Assembly: GCF_029892095.1 (NCBI RefSeq)
Contig: NZ_JARZAE010000004.1
Coordinates: forward strand, 7,750,001 to 7,814,000
Source of the DNA: Kitasatospora sp. MAP12-44
Lineage (GTDB): Bacteria > Actinomycetota > Actinomycetes > Streptomycetales > Streptomycetaceae
DNA length: 64,000 nucleotides
Direction: 5' to 3'
Position numbers and translations under genes: made by a program. This document shows, piece by piece, positions 1 to 6,785 of this stretch. Every line of letters begins with the position of its first letter. Within the stretch, counting starts at the first letter, position 1. The notes under the pieces were generated by a model. It had not been told where the DNA came from. It made no database searches and saw nothing but the letters and a program-made list of their open reading frames with translations.

Positions 1-127
1 TGGCGTGCCGCACCGGGGTCGCGCTCGCGCCGGCCACGCCGAGCGTTCCGACCAGCGCGGCGGTCATCGCGAGGGCCGCGCCGGCCGCTCGCAGGCGGGG
101 AAGCTGGCCGGCGTTGCGGTGCGTCAT
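1..127 (-). CDS. N-terminus of a secreted protein, cut by the window edge
   Basis: Only the first 42 codons lie in the window. The ATG at 127 follows a GAGGAG ribosome binding site. The peptide begins with a basic stretch (MTHRNAGQLPRLR), then an Ala/Leu/Val-rich hydrophobic segment (residues about 14-32) and an Ala-Ser-Ala type cleavage region, so this is a Sec-type signal peptide. The mature protein and its function lie outside the window. The promoter carries two direct repeats (190-208) that also occur upstream of the lanthipeptide precursor gene, so this gene may belong to the same regulon. A maturation protease or other exported accessory protein is possible but not shown. Confidence 0.7.
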   Translation of the reverse strand, partial: MTHRNAGQLPRLRAAGAALAMTAALVGTLGVAGASATPVRHA

Positions 128-189
128 GGGTGCTCCTCGGGTCCTGGTATCGACAGCGCTACGGCGCCGACGCCACTGTCGCAGCGGCC

Positions 190-220
190 GATCAACGATG
201 AATCAACGCCCGGTTTATCG
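190..220 (-). promoter_or_regulatory. Direct-repeat operator shared with the lanA promoter
   Basis: GATCAACG (190-197) and GAATCAACG (200-208) form repeats 11 bp apart, with a degenerate third copy near 213-220. The start codon of the secreted gene is about 63 bp downstream on the minus strand. Spacing and sequence match the site at 6391-6409 at 17 of 19 positions. Direct repeats on an 11-bp period are typical of SARP/OmpR-type activators. The regulator is not identified. Confidence 0.6.
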
Positions 221-280
221 GCCGACGGCGACTGACCCGCGGGGCCGGCCGCCGTCGGCCGGCGCTCAGAGCGACCGGTC

Positions 281-466
281 TCAGGCGCCGGTGGTGTTCC
301 AGCCGACCGTGCTCTTGGTGTGGTCGGGTCCGCTGCCCAACGCGATCGCGGTGGGCGTGCCGACGGCGGCGGCCGCGCCGACGCCTCCTATCAGCGCCGC
401 TGCCACCCCGACGGCCACAACGACGGCGCGTGTCCGGGTGATCCGCTGCTCAGTGCGCTTCTTCAT
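281..466 (-). CDS. Small exported protein of 61 aa
   Basis: The ATG at 466 has an AAGGAG site just upstream. An in-frame start at 508 is less likely because it lacks a good site. The product starts with a basic segment (MKKRTEQRITRTR), followed by a hydrophobic stretch of about 20 residues (VVVAVGVAAALIGGVGAAAA), then a polar tail of about 25 residues ending in WNTTGA. This is a signal peptide plus a very short mature peptide, or a single-pass membrane peptide. The tail has several Ser/Thr but no Cys, so it is not a lanthipeptide substrate. It lies on the same strand as the left-edge secreted gene, separated by 153 bp. No family recognised. Confidence 0.6.
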   Translation of the reverse strand: MKKRTEQRITRTRAVVVAVGVAAALIGGVGAAAAVGTPTAIALGSGPDHTKSTVGWNTTGA

Positions 467-583
467 GGGTGCTGCTCCTTGATCCGTGCAGTTGTGCGAT
501 GCCCGCACAGCGGCAGCTTACGATCACTGCGGAGCTGCGGAAAGGAGTTGGCGGGGGAGCAGTGGCACCGGCATCCTGGGGAT

Positions 584-1078
584 ATGCCGATCACGATCAG
601 GGAAGCCGACGCGAACGACTGGCCCGCCATCTGGCCCTTCTTCCACACGGTCATCGCCGCCGGTGAAACCTTCACCTACCCGGTCGACCTGACCGAGCGG
701 CAGGGCCGCGACCTGTGGCTGCTGCCCGCCCCGAACCGCACGGTCGTCGCCCTCGACGAGTCCGGCACGGTCCTGGGCACGGCGAAGATGAACGCCAACC
801 AGCCGGGCAACGGCTCCCACATCGCCAGCGCCAGCTACCTGGTCGACCCCGCCCACTCCCACCGGGGCGTCGGCCGGGCGCTGTGCGAGTACAGCATCGC
901 GTGGGCGAGGGCGGCCGGCTTCCGGGCCATGCAGTTCAACGCCGTCGTGGAGACCAATGTGCACGCGGTAAAGCTCTACCAGTCCCTGGGTTTCGAGATC
1001 CTGGGCACCCTCCCCGAGGGTTTCCACCACCCGACCGAGGGTTACGTCGGCCTGCACATCATGTATCGCGCCCTGTGA
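584..1078 (+). CDS. GNAT family N-acetyltransferase
   Basis: 164 aa starting at ATG 584 (MPITIREAD), the usual beginning of a GNAT fold. The acetyl-CoA pyrophosphate loop is seen as HSHRGVGRAL (about residues 91-100), and the closing motif NVHAVKLYQSLGF (about 125-137) is typical of beta-5/alpha-4. Length is normal for a single-domain GNAT. The substrate cannot be read from the sequence; small-molecule or amino-group acetylation in the cytosol is expected. It stands alone, divergent from the small exported peptide. No strong ribosome binding site is visible directly before the ATG. Confidence 0.85.
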   Translation: MPITIREADANDWPAIWPFFHTVIAAGETFTYPVDLTERQGRDLWLLPAPNRTVVALDESGTVLGTAKMNANQPGNGSHIASASYLVDPAHSHRGVGRALCEYSIAWARAAGFRAMQFNAVVETNVHAVKLYQSLGFEILGTLPEGFHHPTEGYVGLHIMYRAL

Positions 1079-1171
1079 GCGGCGACTCGCCGCCATGCGG
1101 GTGAGGATGTCGGGTCCGCCGTTCGGCGCGCGGTAGTTGTATCCGCGTACACCGTCGAGCTGGAGGTTGTC

Positions 1172-1600
1172 ATGCGAGGTCGTCTTGCTGTGGTCGGAGC
1201 CGTTGGTGCTCTGGCCCTTTCAGTTGCCGGGCCGGCGGTAGGTGCGCCCAGTGCCGGGGACGCGGTTGCCGTCGCTGCTACGGGCACGGTCGCCCAGGAC
1301 GGGACGGTCACGCTCTCGGGTACCTACCACTGCTCGACGCCGCGGACGTATGTCACCACCTCGCTCACCTCGGGGGGCGACAGCAGCAACATCGGTAACA
1401 GCGTGCTGGCCACCTGCGACGGCGCTGTGCACAGCTGGACCACGTCCGGGAAGCCGTACATGCCGGTGGCGGCCGGGACGGCGCAGGTGCGGGCGTCGCT
1501 GGTGCAGTTGACGTGGAACGGCTCGCTCGTGCCGGAGGTCGACTACCTGACGTTCCCCTCGCAGGACGTCATGCTCTCCCCGGTGCCGGCGAGCTCCTGA
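1172..1600 (+). CDS. Secreted DUF6299-like protein
   Basis: 142 aa with a clear signal peptide: MRGRLAVV, a hydrophobic core, and cleavage probably after the Ala-Gly-Pro-Ala-Val-Gly-Ala region near residues 18-25. The mature part contains TGTVAQDGTVTLSGTYHC and two cysteines (about 54 and 82), which suggest a small disulfide-bonded beta-sandwich. This resembles the secreted DUF6299 family of streptomycetes, from memory. A GGAGG site precedes the ATG. Function unknown. It converges on lanC with a shared hairpin terminator between them. Confidence 0.75.
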   Translation: MRGRLAVVGAVGALALSVAGPAVGAPSAGDAVAVAATGTVAQDGTVTLSGTYHCSTPRTYVTTSLTSGGDSSNIGNSVLATCDGAVHSWTTSGKPYMPVAAGTAQVRASLVQLTWNGSLVPEVDYLTFPSQDVMLSPVPASS

Positions 1601-1609
1601 GGCCCTGCC

Positions 1610-1641
1610 GCCGGGCGGTGCGGGCCATCGCACCGCCCGGC
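1610..1641. terminator. Bidirectional hairpin between the DUF6299-like gene and lanC
   Basis: A perfect 13-bp stem (GCCGGGCGGTGCG / CGCACCGCCCGGC) with a 6-nt loop sits between two convergent genes. It follows the plus-strand stop at 1600 and the lanC stop at 1647, so it can serve both transcripts. No long T-tract, as usual in high-GC actinomycetes. Confidence 0.7.
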
Positions 1642-1646
1642 TCGTC

Positions 1647-2990
1647 TTACGCCAGGAGCAGGGCGCGGTCCCAACGCGTCACCGGGGCGGCGTCGGTGGC
1701 GAAGGTGTGCAGCGCCAGAGCGGCGCCCGCGGCGCCGGTGAGGAAGCCCGCCGGGTCGCTCAGCAGACCGCCGAAGGGGGCGGGCGGCAGCAGGCCGAAC
1801 GGTTCGTCCGGTGCTGCCAGTTCGAGCACGCGCTCGGCCAACCAGGGCAGTTCCGCCCGCAGTTGCGGGTCCGCGCAGTCGTCCGCCATCCGCCAGGTGG
1901 CCTGCAGCAGCCCGCTCCAGCCGTGGCACAGTCCGGCGTCCGCGAGGCCCATGGGCTCGGACCCGGCCTGGGCACGCCCCTCGTACGCGCGCCGCTCGCG
2001 CGCCAGGGCTCCTCGCCAGGCGCGCAGCGCGGTGTCCCGCCAGAGCGGGACGTCCAGCGCCTGCCCGGCCAGCTCCAGCGCCCGGGCGATACCGATGCTG
2101 CCGTAGCACCAGGACTCCCGCCCCGCCACGCCCAGGCTGGGTGCGAGGGTCCCGTCCTCGGCCAGATAGAGCGTGCGCGGCCACCAGGGCCCGTGTTCGC
2201 CCTCCTGGCCGATCTCCAGCAGCCACTCGGCGAAGACGTGGATGGCCTGCTGCTGCCCGGGGACGGTGACGCCGTGCTGCCAGGCCAGCGCGAGCAGCGC
2301 CAGCGGGCCGGGAACGCCGTGCGCCAGACCGGCGTTGGCGTGGCCGGTCTCGGGCGTCGCCGGTGCGTAGTCGTAGGTGCTCTGCGCGGTCCACCAGCCC
2401 GGCAGCTCGCGACCGCCGAGGTTCAGCGGCCGGGTCACGCCGACCAGGGCGCCGAGCACCTCGGTCAGTGCCTCGCGGCTGCCCGCCACGCCGTACTGCA
2501 GGCCGTCGAGCAACTGGGCGCCCAGGCCGGCCAGTCCGGAGATGACGTCATACGTCCCCACCGTCGTGCACTCGCCGCGCCGCGGGTCCCGCCGCGCCTC
2601 CCAGGCGGCCAGTGCCTGGGCGAACACCTGGACCTGGGCGCCGAGATGGGCGGCGGCCCGACCCGGCCCGCCGGTGCTGCCGGTGGCGGCCGCGGTCCGG
2701 CAGACGGTGAAGGAGAGCGCCGGGATCCCCCGGTAGAGGCCCGGGGCGTGCGCCGCCGGGTCGGTCGGCACCTCCTTGGCCGCCGCCACGCTCGCGCTCA
2801 GCCACCGCTGCGCGGTGCGCAGCGCGTCCTCGCCCCCGCGCTCCAGGTGCAGCAGTGCGACGCCTGGCATGCCCTCGCTCAAGGTCACCCGGTGCCAAGG
2901 GGTTTGCGGGGTCGGCAGAGCCTGCGGGTCGGCCAGCCGCTCGGCGATGTCAGTGGCCAGTGCGGCCGCTCGGTCTCGAAGGCTCAGCAC
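1647..2990 (-). CDS. lanC: Class I lanthipeptide cyclase LanC
   Basis: 447 aa starting at GTG 2990, which overlaps the lanB stop (GTGCTGA) and implies translational coupling. LanC enzymes fold as an alpha/alpha toroid and use a zinc ion to activate cysteine thiols for Michael addition to dehydroamino acids. The zinc ligands are visible: Cys295 in ESWCYGS and Cys355-His356 in GLCHGWSG. NAGLAHGVPG (His224) and TYDVISGLAG (Asp148) match the conserved catalytic region of NisC-like proteins. Length fits the family (about 400-450 aa). The substrate is presumably the peptide encoded at 6172-6315. A cytosolic, membrane-associated complex with LanB is expected from the family. Confidence 0.92.
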   Translation of the reverse strand: MLSLRDRAAALATDIAERLADPQALPTPQTPWHRVTLSEGMPGVALLHLERGGEDALRTAQRWLSASVAAAKEVPTDPAAHAPGLYRGIPALSFTVCRTAAATGSTGGPGRAAAHLGAQVQVFAQALAAWEARRDPRRGECTTVGTYDVISGLAGLGAQLLDGLQYGVAGSREALTEVLGALVGVTRPLNLGGRELPGWWTAQSTYDYAPATPETGHANAGLAHGVPGPLALLALAWQHGVTVPGQQQAIHVFAEWLLEIGQEGEHGPWWPRTLYLAEDGTLAPSLGVAGRESWCYGSIGIARALELAGQALDVPLWRDTALRAWRGALARERRAYEGRAQAGSEPMGLADAGLCHGWSGLLQATWRMADDCADPQLRAELPWLAERVLELAAPDEPFGLLPPAPFGGLLSDPAGFLTGAAGAALALHTFATDAAPVTRWDRALLLA

Positions 2991-5900
2991 TGCGCGCGCT
3001 CCCGGTCGGCGTGGGCTCGGACGGCCAGGGACAGCAGTGCCAGCGACTCCCGCTCGGCCTTGCGGTCGGTTCCCACCAGCCGGTTGTGGTGCAGATGGAG
3101 GAGCGAGTGGGCGATGTCGCGCTCGCCGTTCCAGGCGGTGGCCCCGAGCAGGCGCAGTTCGTCGCCGTAGGCCGAGACGGCCGCCGCGCGTCGCTCCCAG
3201 ATCGTCAACAGGGCTTCTCCGCCCGGTTGTTCGGCGAGTCGGTGCCAGCCGCCGAGCGGGTCGATCAGCTGTCGCGCCTCGCGCCGCAGGGCGACGGGGG
3301 CGGCCCGGTGCGACTCCCGGCTCTCCTCCGCCAGTAGCAGACCCGCCCCACCGGGGTCGCCGTAGAGGCGGTGCAGCAGGTCGGCGTAGTTCGCCGCGAC
3401 CAGCAGGCGCCGGTCCATCGGCAGGCCGCCGTCGCGGATCAGCGCCAGCTGCTCCAGGCAGGCCTGGCTGTCGGCCTGGAACGCGGCTTCGGCCTGCGCC
3501 ATCACCGCCGGGCCGCCGTAGCGCTCCAACTCCGGCTCGTAGCTGTCCAGTACCAGGCGGCCGCAGTGCCCCTGCGCGCCGAGCCGCTGCGCCCAGGCGG
3601 CCAGCCGGGGCAGCAGCTCGCCACCGAGGACCGCCGCCGGGCCGTGGAAACGCAACCGCAGGTGCGGGTCCGGGTCCGCGTAGCGCAGAAAGAACCAGCG
3701 GGTGACGTCCTGTGGCAACTCGCCGAGCAGGAAGGGCAGTTGCCTGCTGAGCAGCTCGTTGTGCCGGTCTGTGGAGCAGTACAGCTTGGCGTGCAGCCAG
3801 GAGGAGCCGGGGGCGTGGACGGTGCGCGCGCGGGCCGGGGCGACCGGTCGCAGGGCAGCGGTGCCCGGCGCCTTGCGGACCAGGGCGAAGGCGACTTCGG
3901 TGGGCTGCCCGCCGGACCAGCCGTAGCCCAACTCCCCGCCGGACGGCAGCTCCTGGAGGACGGCGTCGGGACGGTTGCGCCACTCGTGGCGCAGCAGGTC
4001 GAGGTGCTCGGGATCGCGCAGATCCAGCGTGATGCGATGGTCGCTGTGCACCGAGGCGACCTGCTCGGGCACCCCCATCCGATCCCGCCATGCGGTGAAC
4101 CGCCGCTGCCAGTCGGCCGGTTGGGTCGCTGGGTCGCGCAGCGCCGGGTCCGTCGGACGCCAGCGGGCGGCGGCCAGCACCGACCGGCCGTGCCGCACCC
4201 GGGGCAGGAAGGGCAGCTCGGACGCCGCGCCCCAGTCCCAACCCGGCCACTGCGGTTCGCCGCTGCGGTGGATCTCGTCCAGGAAGCGCGCCAGGTTGGG
4301 GGCGGTTCGCTGGGTGAGGAGCATGCTCGGCATGGTCGGGACGACCTCGCCGCCCAGCGCGGTCGAGATCAGCGCGAGCCGCTGCGGATCGGCCACCACA
4401 GCGAGGTCGGCCAGGCCCAGCGCGTGCTCGCCGGCCCGGTCGGTGAAGGCGGACACGGTGATGGTGTGATCGAGCCAGCGGGGGACCTTGGCCACGTTGG
4501 CGACCTTGCCCCGCACTGCCTGGAAGCTCAACTGTGCTCGCACGGCCTGCGGGTTGCGGGTCGGGACGCTGCGCAGCACGGCGCCGAAGCGCTCGGCGGC
4601 CGCGCCCAGCAGGTGCCCGAACCGGCCGGCGGTGGCGCCGGCCACCCCCGAGCTGCCCGCGAGCACCAACCGGAACTCGCCGCCCGCCATGGCCTCGACG
4701 GAGTCGGCCAGCACCTCGGCCAGCAGATCGAAGGAGGGCGGCGGCCCGGCCTCCTCCGCAGGCGTCTGGCCGGCGGCACCCAGGGCCGCCACCAGCTCGG
4801 CGTCCAGCACCAGTTCGCGCTCCCCGGCGACGGCGGCCTGCTGGGCCAGGGCCAGCAGCAGCCGGTCCCGGTCGTCCATGGCCTCGCTCGCGGCGCGGCG
4901 CGCCGACAGTGGCGTCCGGTAGCCCGCCGGGGCGCCCAGGCCCTGCTCGGGATTGAGCAGCTCCAGTAGCGGTACGGCCCGGCCCTCGCCGTACCGCTCC
5001 AGGAACTCCGCGTGGTAGTCCCGCAGATGACGCGGTCCCGGGCGGTGCTCGGTGAGTGTCGCGAGCACCTCGGCGGTCCGTTCCACCTCCTCGCGGACCG
5101 ATTCGGGCAGCCGGGCCGCCACGTCAAGCCCCAGGTCCAGCTGGATCAGCTGCTCGGCCGGGTAGAGGGCGCGCATCCGGGTGGTGACCGCGCTGAGCGC
5201 TGCCCTGCCGCGGCCCGGAGCGGTGGCCTGGTAGTCGGCCAACTCGCCTTGGATCGCGATGAGTTCGGTGACGAGGTGGCCGCTCTCCGGGGGCAGCTCG
5301 GCGGCGTACCCGGCGAGCAGGGCCAGCACATGGGCGAGCGGATCGCGGTCGTCCATCGGGGGCCGCAGTTCGGTCAGCAGCACGTCGCGGCGGACCAGTT
5401 CGGCCAGCATCCGCTCGATCGCGGCGGTCTCGGCGCCGGGGTAGGCCGCGCCCAGCTGCTTGAGCAGATCGACCCAGCCGAGCGGGGTGGCGGCGAGGCG
5501 CAGGGCGAGACGCACGGCCTCGGTGTGGCGCAGCGAGACCTCCTGGAGGCCCGACTGCGTCTGCTCGCCCTGCGCCGGGACGAACGGCAGGACGAGTCGG
5601 TCGCCGCGCACGGTGCACAGGTCGTTGGCGGTGACCCGCAGCACGGCCAGGACGGCCGGGTCCAGCTCCAGGCGACCGACCACCCCGGAGAGCCAACCCA
5701 TGTCCACCCGTACGGCTTTGGCGTGCTCGGTGCCCCAGCGGAGCTCGGGGTCGGCGGCGAATCCGGCGGCCGCCACGCCGGCCATCAGCCCGAAGGGCGT
5801 GGCCCGCCCGCTCATCCGCAGCCGGTAGCGGGCCACCGCGCGGGCGGCGCGGCGCAGGTCCTTGGCCGGCAGCGACCGTTCGGCGGCGACGCTGTCCAGC

Positions 5901-6094
5901 GTGTGCGACAGGGAGGGGCTGGCCAGGGCTATCGCCTCGGCGAACAGCGGGTCGGCCGCCGCCTCCCGCACCCGTGCGAGGTCGTCGAGCCCGGGCGTCA
6001 TGCCCGAGGAGTCGACGGGCCGCACGGCAGCCCGCAGCAGCAGCGGATCGGCGCAGCCGTAGCGCCGGGGGCCGGGCTGTCCCTGTCGTACCAT
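2984..6094 (-). CDS. lanB: Class I lanthipeptide dehydratase LanB
   Basis: 1036 aa from ATG 6094, which has AAGGAAG about 6 nt upstream. A TTG 15 nt further up is the alternative. LanB dehydrates Ser/Thr of the precursor by glutamyl-tRNA-dependent glutamylation followed by elimination. The N-terminal lantibiotic dehydratase domain shows RYRLRMSGRATPFGLMAG (about residues 89-106), close to the family signature. The C-terminal elimination domain (SpaB_C type) starts near residue 770 with SSWLHAKLYCSTDRHNELL and contains FFLRYADPDPHLRLRFHG. Both domains in one chain at full length distinguish this from split thiopeptide-type enzymes. It lies 77 nt after lanA with a hairpin in between. Confidence 0.93.
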   Translation of the reverse strand: MVRQGQPGPRRYGCADPLLLRAAVRPVDSSGMTPGLDDLARVREAAADPLFAEAIALASPSLSHTLDSVAAERSLPAKDLRRAARAVARYRLRMSGRATPFGLMAGVAAAGFAADPELRWGTEHAKAVRVDMGWLSGVVGRLELDPAVLAVLRVTANDLCTVRGDRLVLPFVPAQGEQTQSGLQEVSLRHTEAVRLALRLAATPLGWVDLLKQLGAAYPGAETAAIERMLAELVRRDVLLTELRPPMDDRDPLAHVLALLAGYAAELPPESGHLVTELIAIQGELADYQATAPGRGRAALSAVTTRMRALYPAEQLIQLDLGLDVAARLPESVREEVERTAEVLATLTEHRPGPRHLRDYHAEFLERYGEGRAVPLLELLNPEQGLGAPAGYRTPLSARRAASEAMDDRDRLLLALAQQAAVAGERELVLDAELVAALGAAGQTPAEEAGPPPSFDLLAEVLADSVEAMAGGEFRLVLAGSSGVAGATAGRFGHLLGAAAERFGAVLRSVPTRNPQAVRAQLSFQAVRGKVANVAKVPRWLDHTITVSAFTDRAGEHALGLADLAVVADPQRLALISTALGGEVVPTMPSMLLTQRTAPNLARFLDEIHRSGEPQWPGWDWGAASELPFLPRVRHGRSVLAAARWRPTDPALRDPATQPADWQRRFTAWRDRMGVPEQVASVHSDHRITLDLRDPEHLDLLRHEWRNRPDAVLQELPSGGELGYGWSGGQPTEVAFALVRKAPGTAALRPVAPARARTVHAPGSSWLHAKLYCSTDRHNELLSRQLPFLLGELPQDVTRWFFLRYADPDPHLRLRFHGPAAVLGGELLPRLAAWAQRLGAQGHCGRLVLDSYEPELERYGGPAVMAQAEAAFQADSQACLEQLALIRDGGLPMDRRLLVAANYADLLHRLYGDPGGAGLLLAEESRESHRAAPVALRREARQLIDPLGGWHRLAEQPGGEALLTIWERRAAAVSAYGDELRLLGATAWNGERDIAHSLLHLHHNRLVGTDRKAERESLALLSLAVRAHADRERAQC

Positions 6095-6111
6095 CACGTC
6101 TTCCTTCAAGG

Positions 6112-6158
6112 CCTGGAGAAAACGACAACGCGGGTGGGGCGTGATCGCCCCACCCGCG
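6112..6158 (-). terminator. Attenuating terminator between lanA and lanB
   Basis: A perfect 13-bp stem (arms 6129-6141 and 6146-6158, CGCGGGTGGGGCG) with a 4-nt loop is followed, on the minus strand, by the T-rich run TTGTCGTTTTCTCC. It stands in the 77-nt gap between the lanA stop and the lanB start. Partial termination here would keep precursor mRNA in excess of the enzymes, as described for other lantibiotic operons. It is the only terminator noted in the window with an obvious T-tail. Confidence 0.75.
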
Positions 6159-6171
6159 CTCAGGGCAGCTC

Positions 6172-6315
6172 TCAGCAGATGCAGCCGGTGTCGGGGTTGC
6201 AGACGCGGCCGGTGAAGGAGTGGAAGGTCACTCCGTTGACGGCGTCCGCAGCGCCGGTCTCCTCGAAGGTGGGGGCGGACAGCTCTTCGACATCGAGGTT
6301 GAACATGTCATCCAT
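6172..6315 (-). CDS. lanA: Class I lanthipeptide precursor LanA, 47 aa
   Basis: The ATG at 6315 has AAGGAG 7 nt upstream, and the gene is first in the lanA-lanB-lanC order. The leader begins MDDMFNLDVEEL, containing the FNLD box recognised by LanB/LanC. The C-terminal part is rich in modifiable residues: Thr30, Ser33, Thr35 and Thr43, and Cys39, Cys45 and Cys47, ending in CNPDTGCIC. Up to three (methyl)lanthionine rings are possible. A leader/core junction after Ala25 (GAADA before VNGV) is inferred from composition and is not certain. No known lantibiotic core was recognised in it. The upstream direct repeats suggest activator control. Confidence 0.88.
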   Translation of the reverse strand: MDDMFNLDVEELSAPTFEETGAADAVNGVTFHSFTGRVCNPDTGCIC

Positions 6316-6785
6316 GGGAGCTCCTTGTGGGGGCGAGATGGTTCTTGTCGGCTCGGGTGAGGCCGACGAGTGCCAAGGTAGGGAGAGAGTGATCAACGCG
6401 GAATCAACGGGCAGGTCAACGGGGTGTTTACACGGTCTGGCGGGGGCATTTCGCAGCTGACAGCCGGTCTCTCGGTGGGGGCGGGGAGTGACTGTGGAGG
6501 GACGCATGGTTGACAGGCTGTCAGGTGGTCAGCCACGCTGGGTGGCGGCTGAGATGAATGGGGCGGGGAACTCGTTCATCTCAGCCGCACCATGCGTTTC
6601 CTTTTGTGCCGTATGGCCCGTTCGCCCAGCTCCCGTGCAGAAGCCGGGACGGCCCGCCCTCGCCCACCACTGTCTGCTCGGTCGTCAGCCCGGAAAGCGC
6701 TCGGGAAGCGCTCGGGAACTCCCGTTCGTTGGGCGTGGTGGTTCGTTGGGCGTGCTGGTTGGTCGGCGTGGAGAAGGAGACAGTG
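6316..6785. other. 470-bp divergent control region between lanA and the signal peptidase gene
   Basis: No protein gene is supported here. Besides the lanA promoter it holds a perfect palindrome TGACAGGCTGTCA (6511-6523) overlapping a TTGACA box (6510-6515); a 14-bp perfect inverted repeat (arms 6545-6558 and 6575-6588, 16-nt loop); an 11-bp tandem duplication AAGCGCTCGGG (6695-6705, 6706-6716); and a 14-bp direct repeat GTTCGTTGGGCGTG (6724-6737, 6741-6754). The density of repeats suggests operators or a structured leader for the plus-strand gene. Confidence 0.6.
6375..6421 (-). promoter_or_regulatory. lanA promoter with triple direct repeat
   Basis: On the minus strand three copies of GTTGA(T/C) stand at 6391-6397, 6402-6408 and 6414-6420 (periods 11 and 12 bp), followed 12 bp downstream by a -10-like TACCTT (6375-6380) and then the lanA start at 6315. 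Tandem heptamers on an 11-bp period just upstream of a -10 box are the arrangement bound by SARP activators. The first two copies are nearly identical to 190-208. Confidence 0.6.

Noticed and set aside
281..466. The small peptide as a second lanthipeptide precursor
   Set aside because: It has a signal-like N-terminus and no cysteine, so it cannot form lanthionine rings and lacks an FNLD leader.
1647..4250. Open reading frame of 867 codons on the minus strand spanning lanC and part of lanB
   Set aside because: Only its last 447 codons are LanC. The rest is an out-of-frame shadow of lanB with Ala/Arg/Pro-rich, meaningless sequence.
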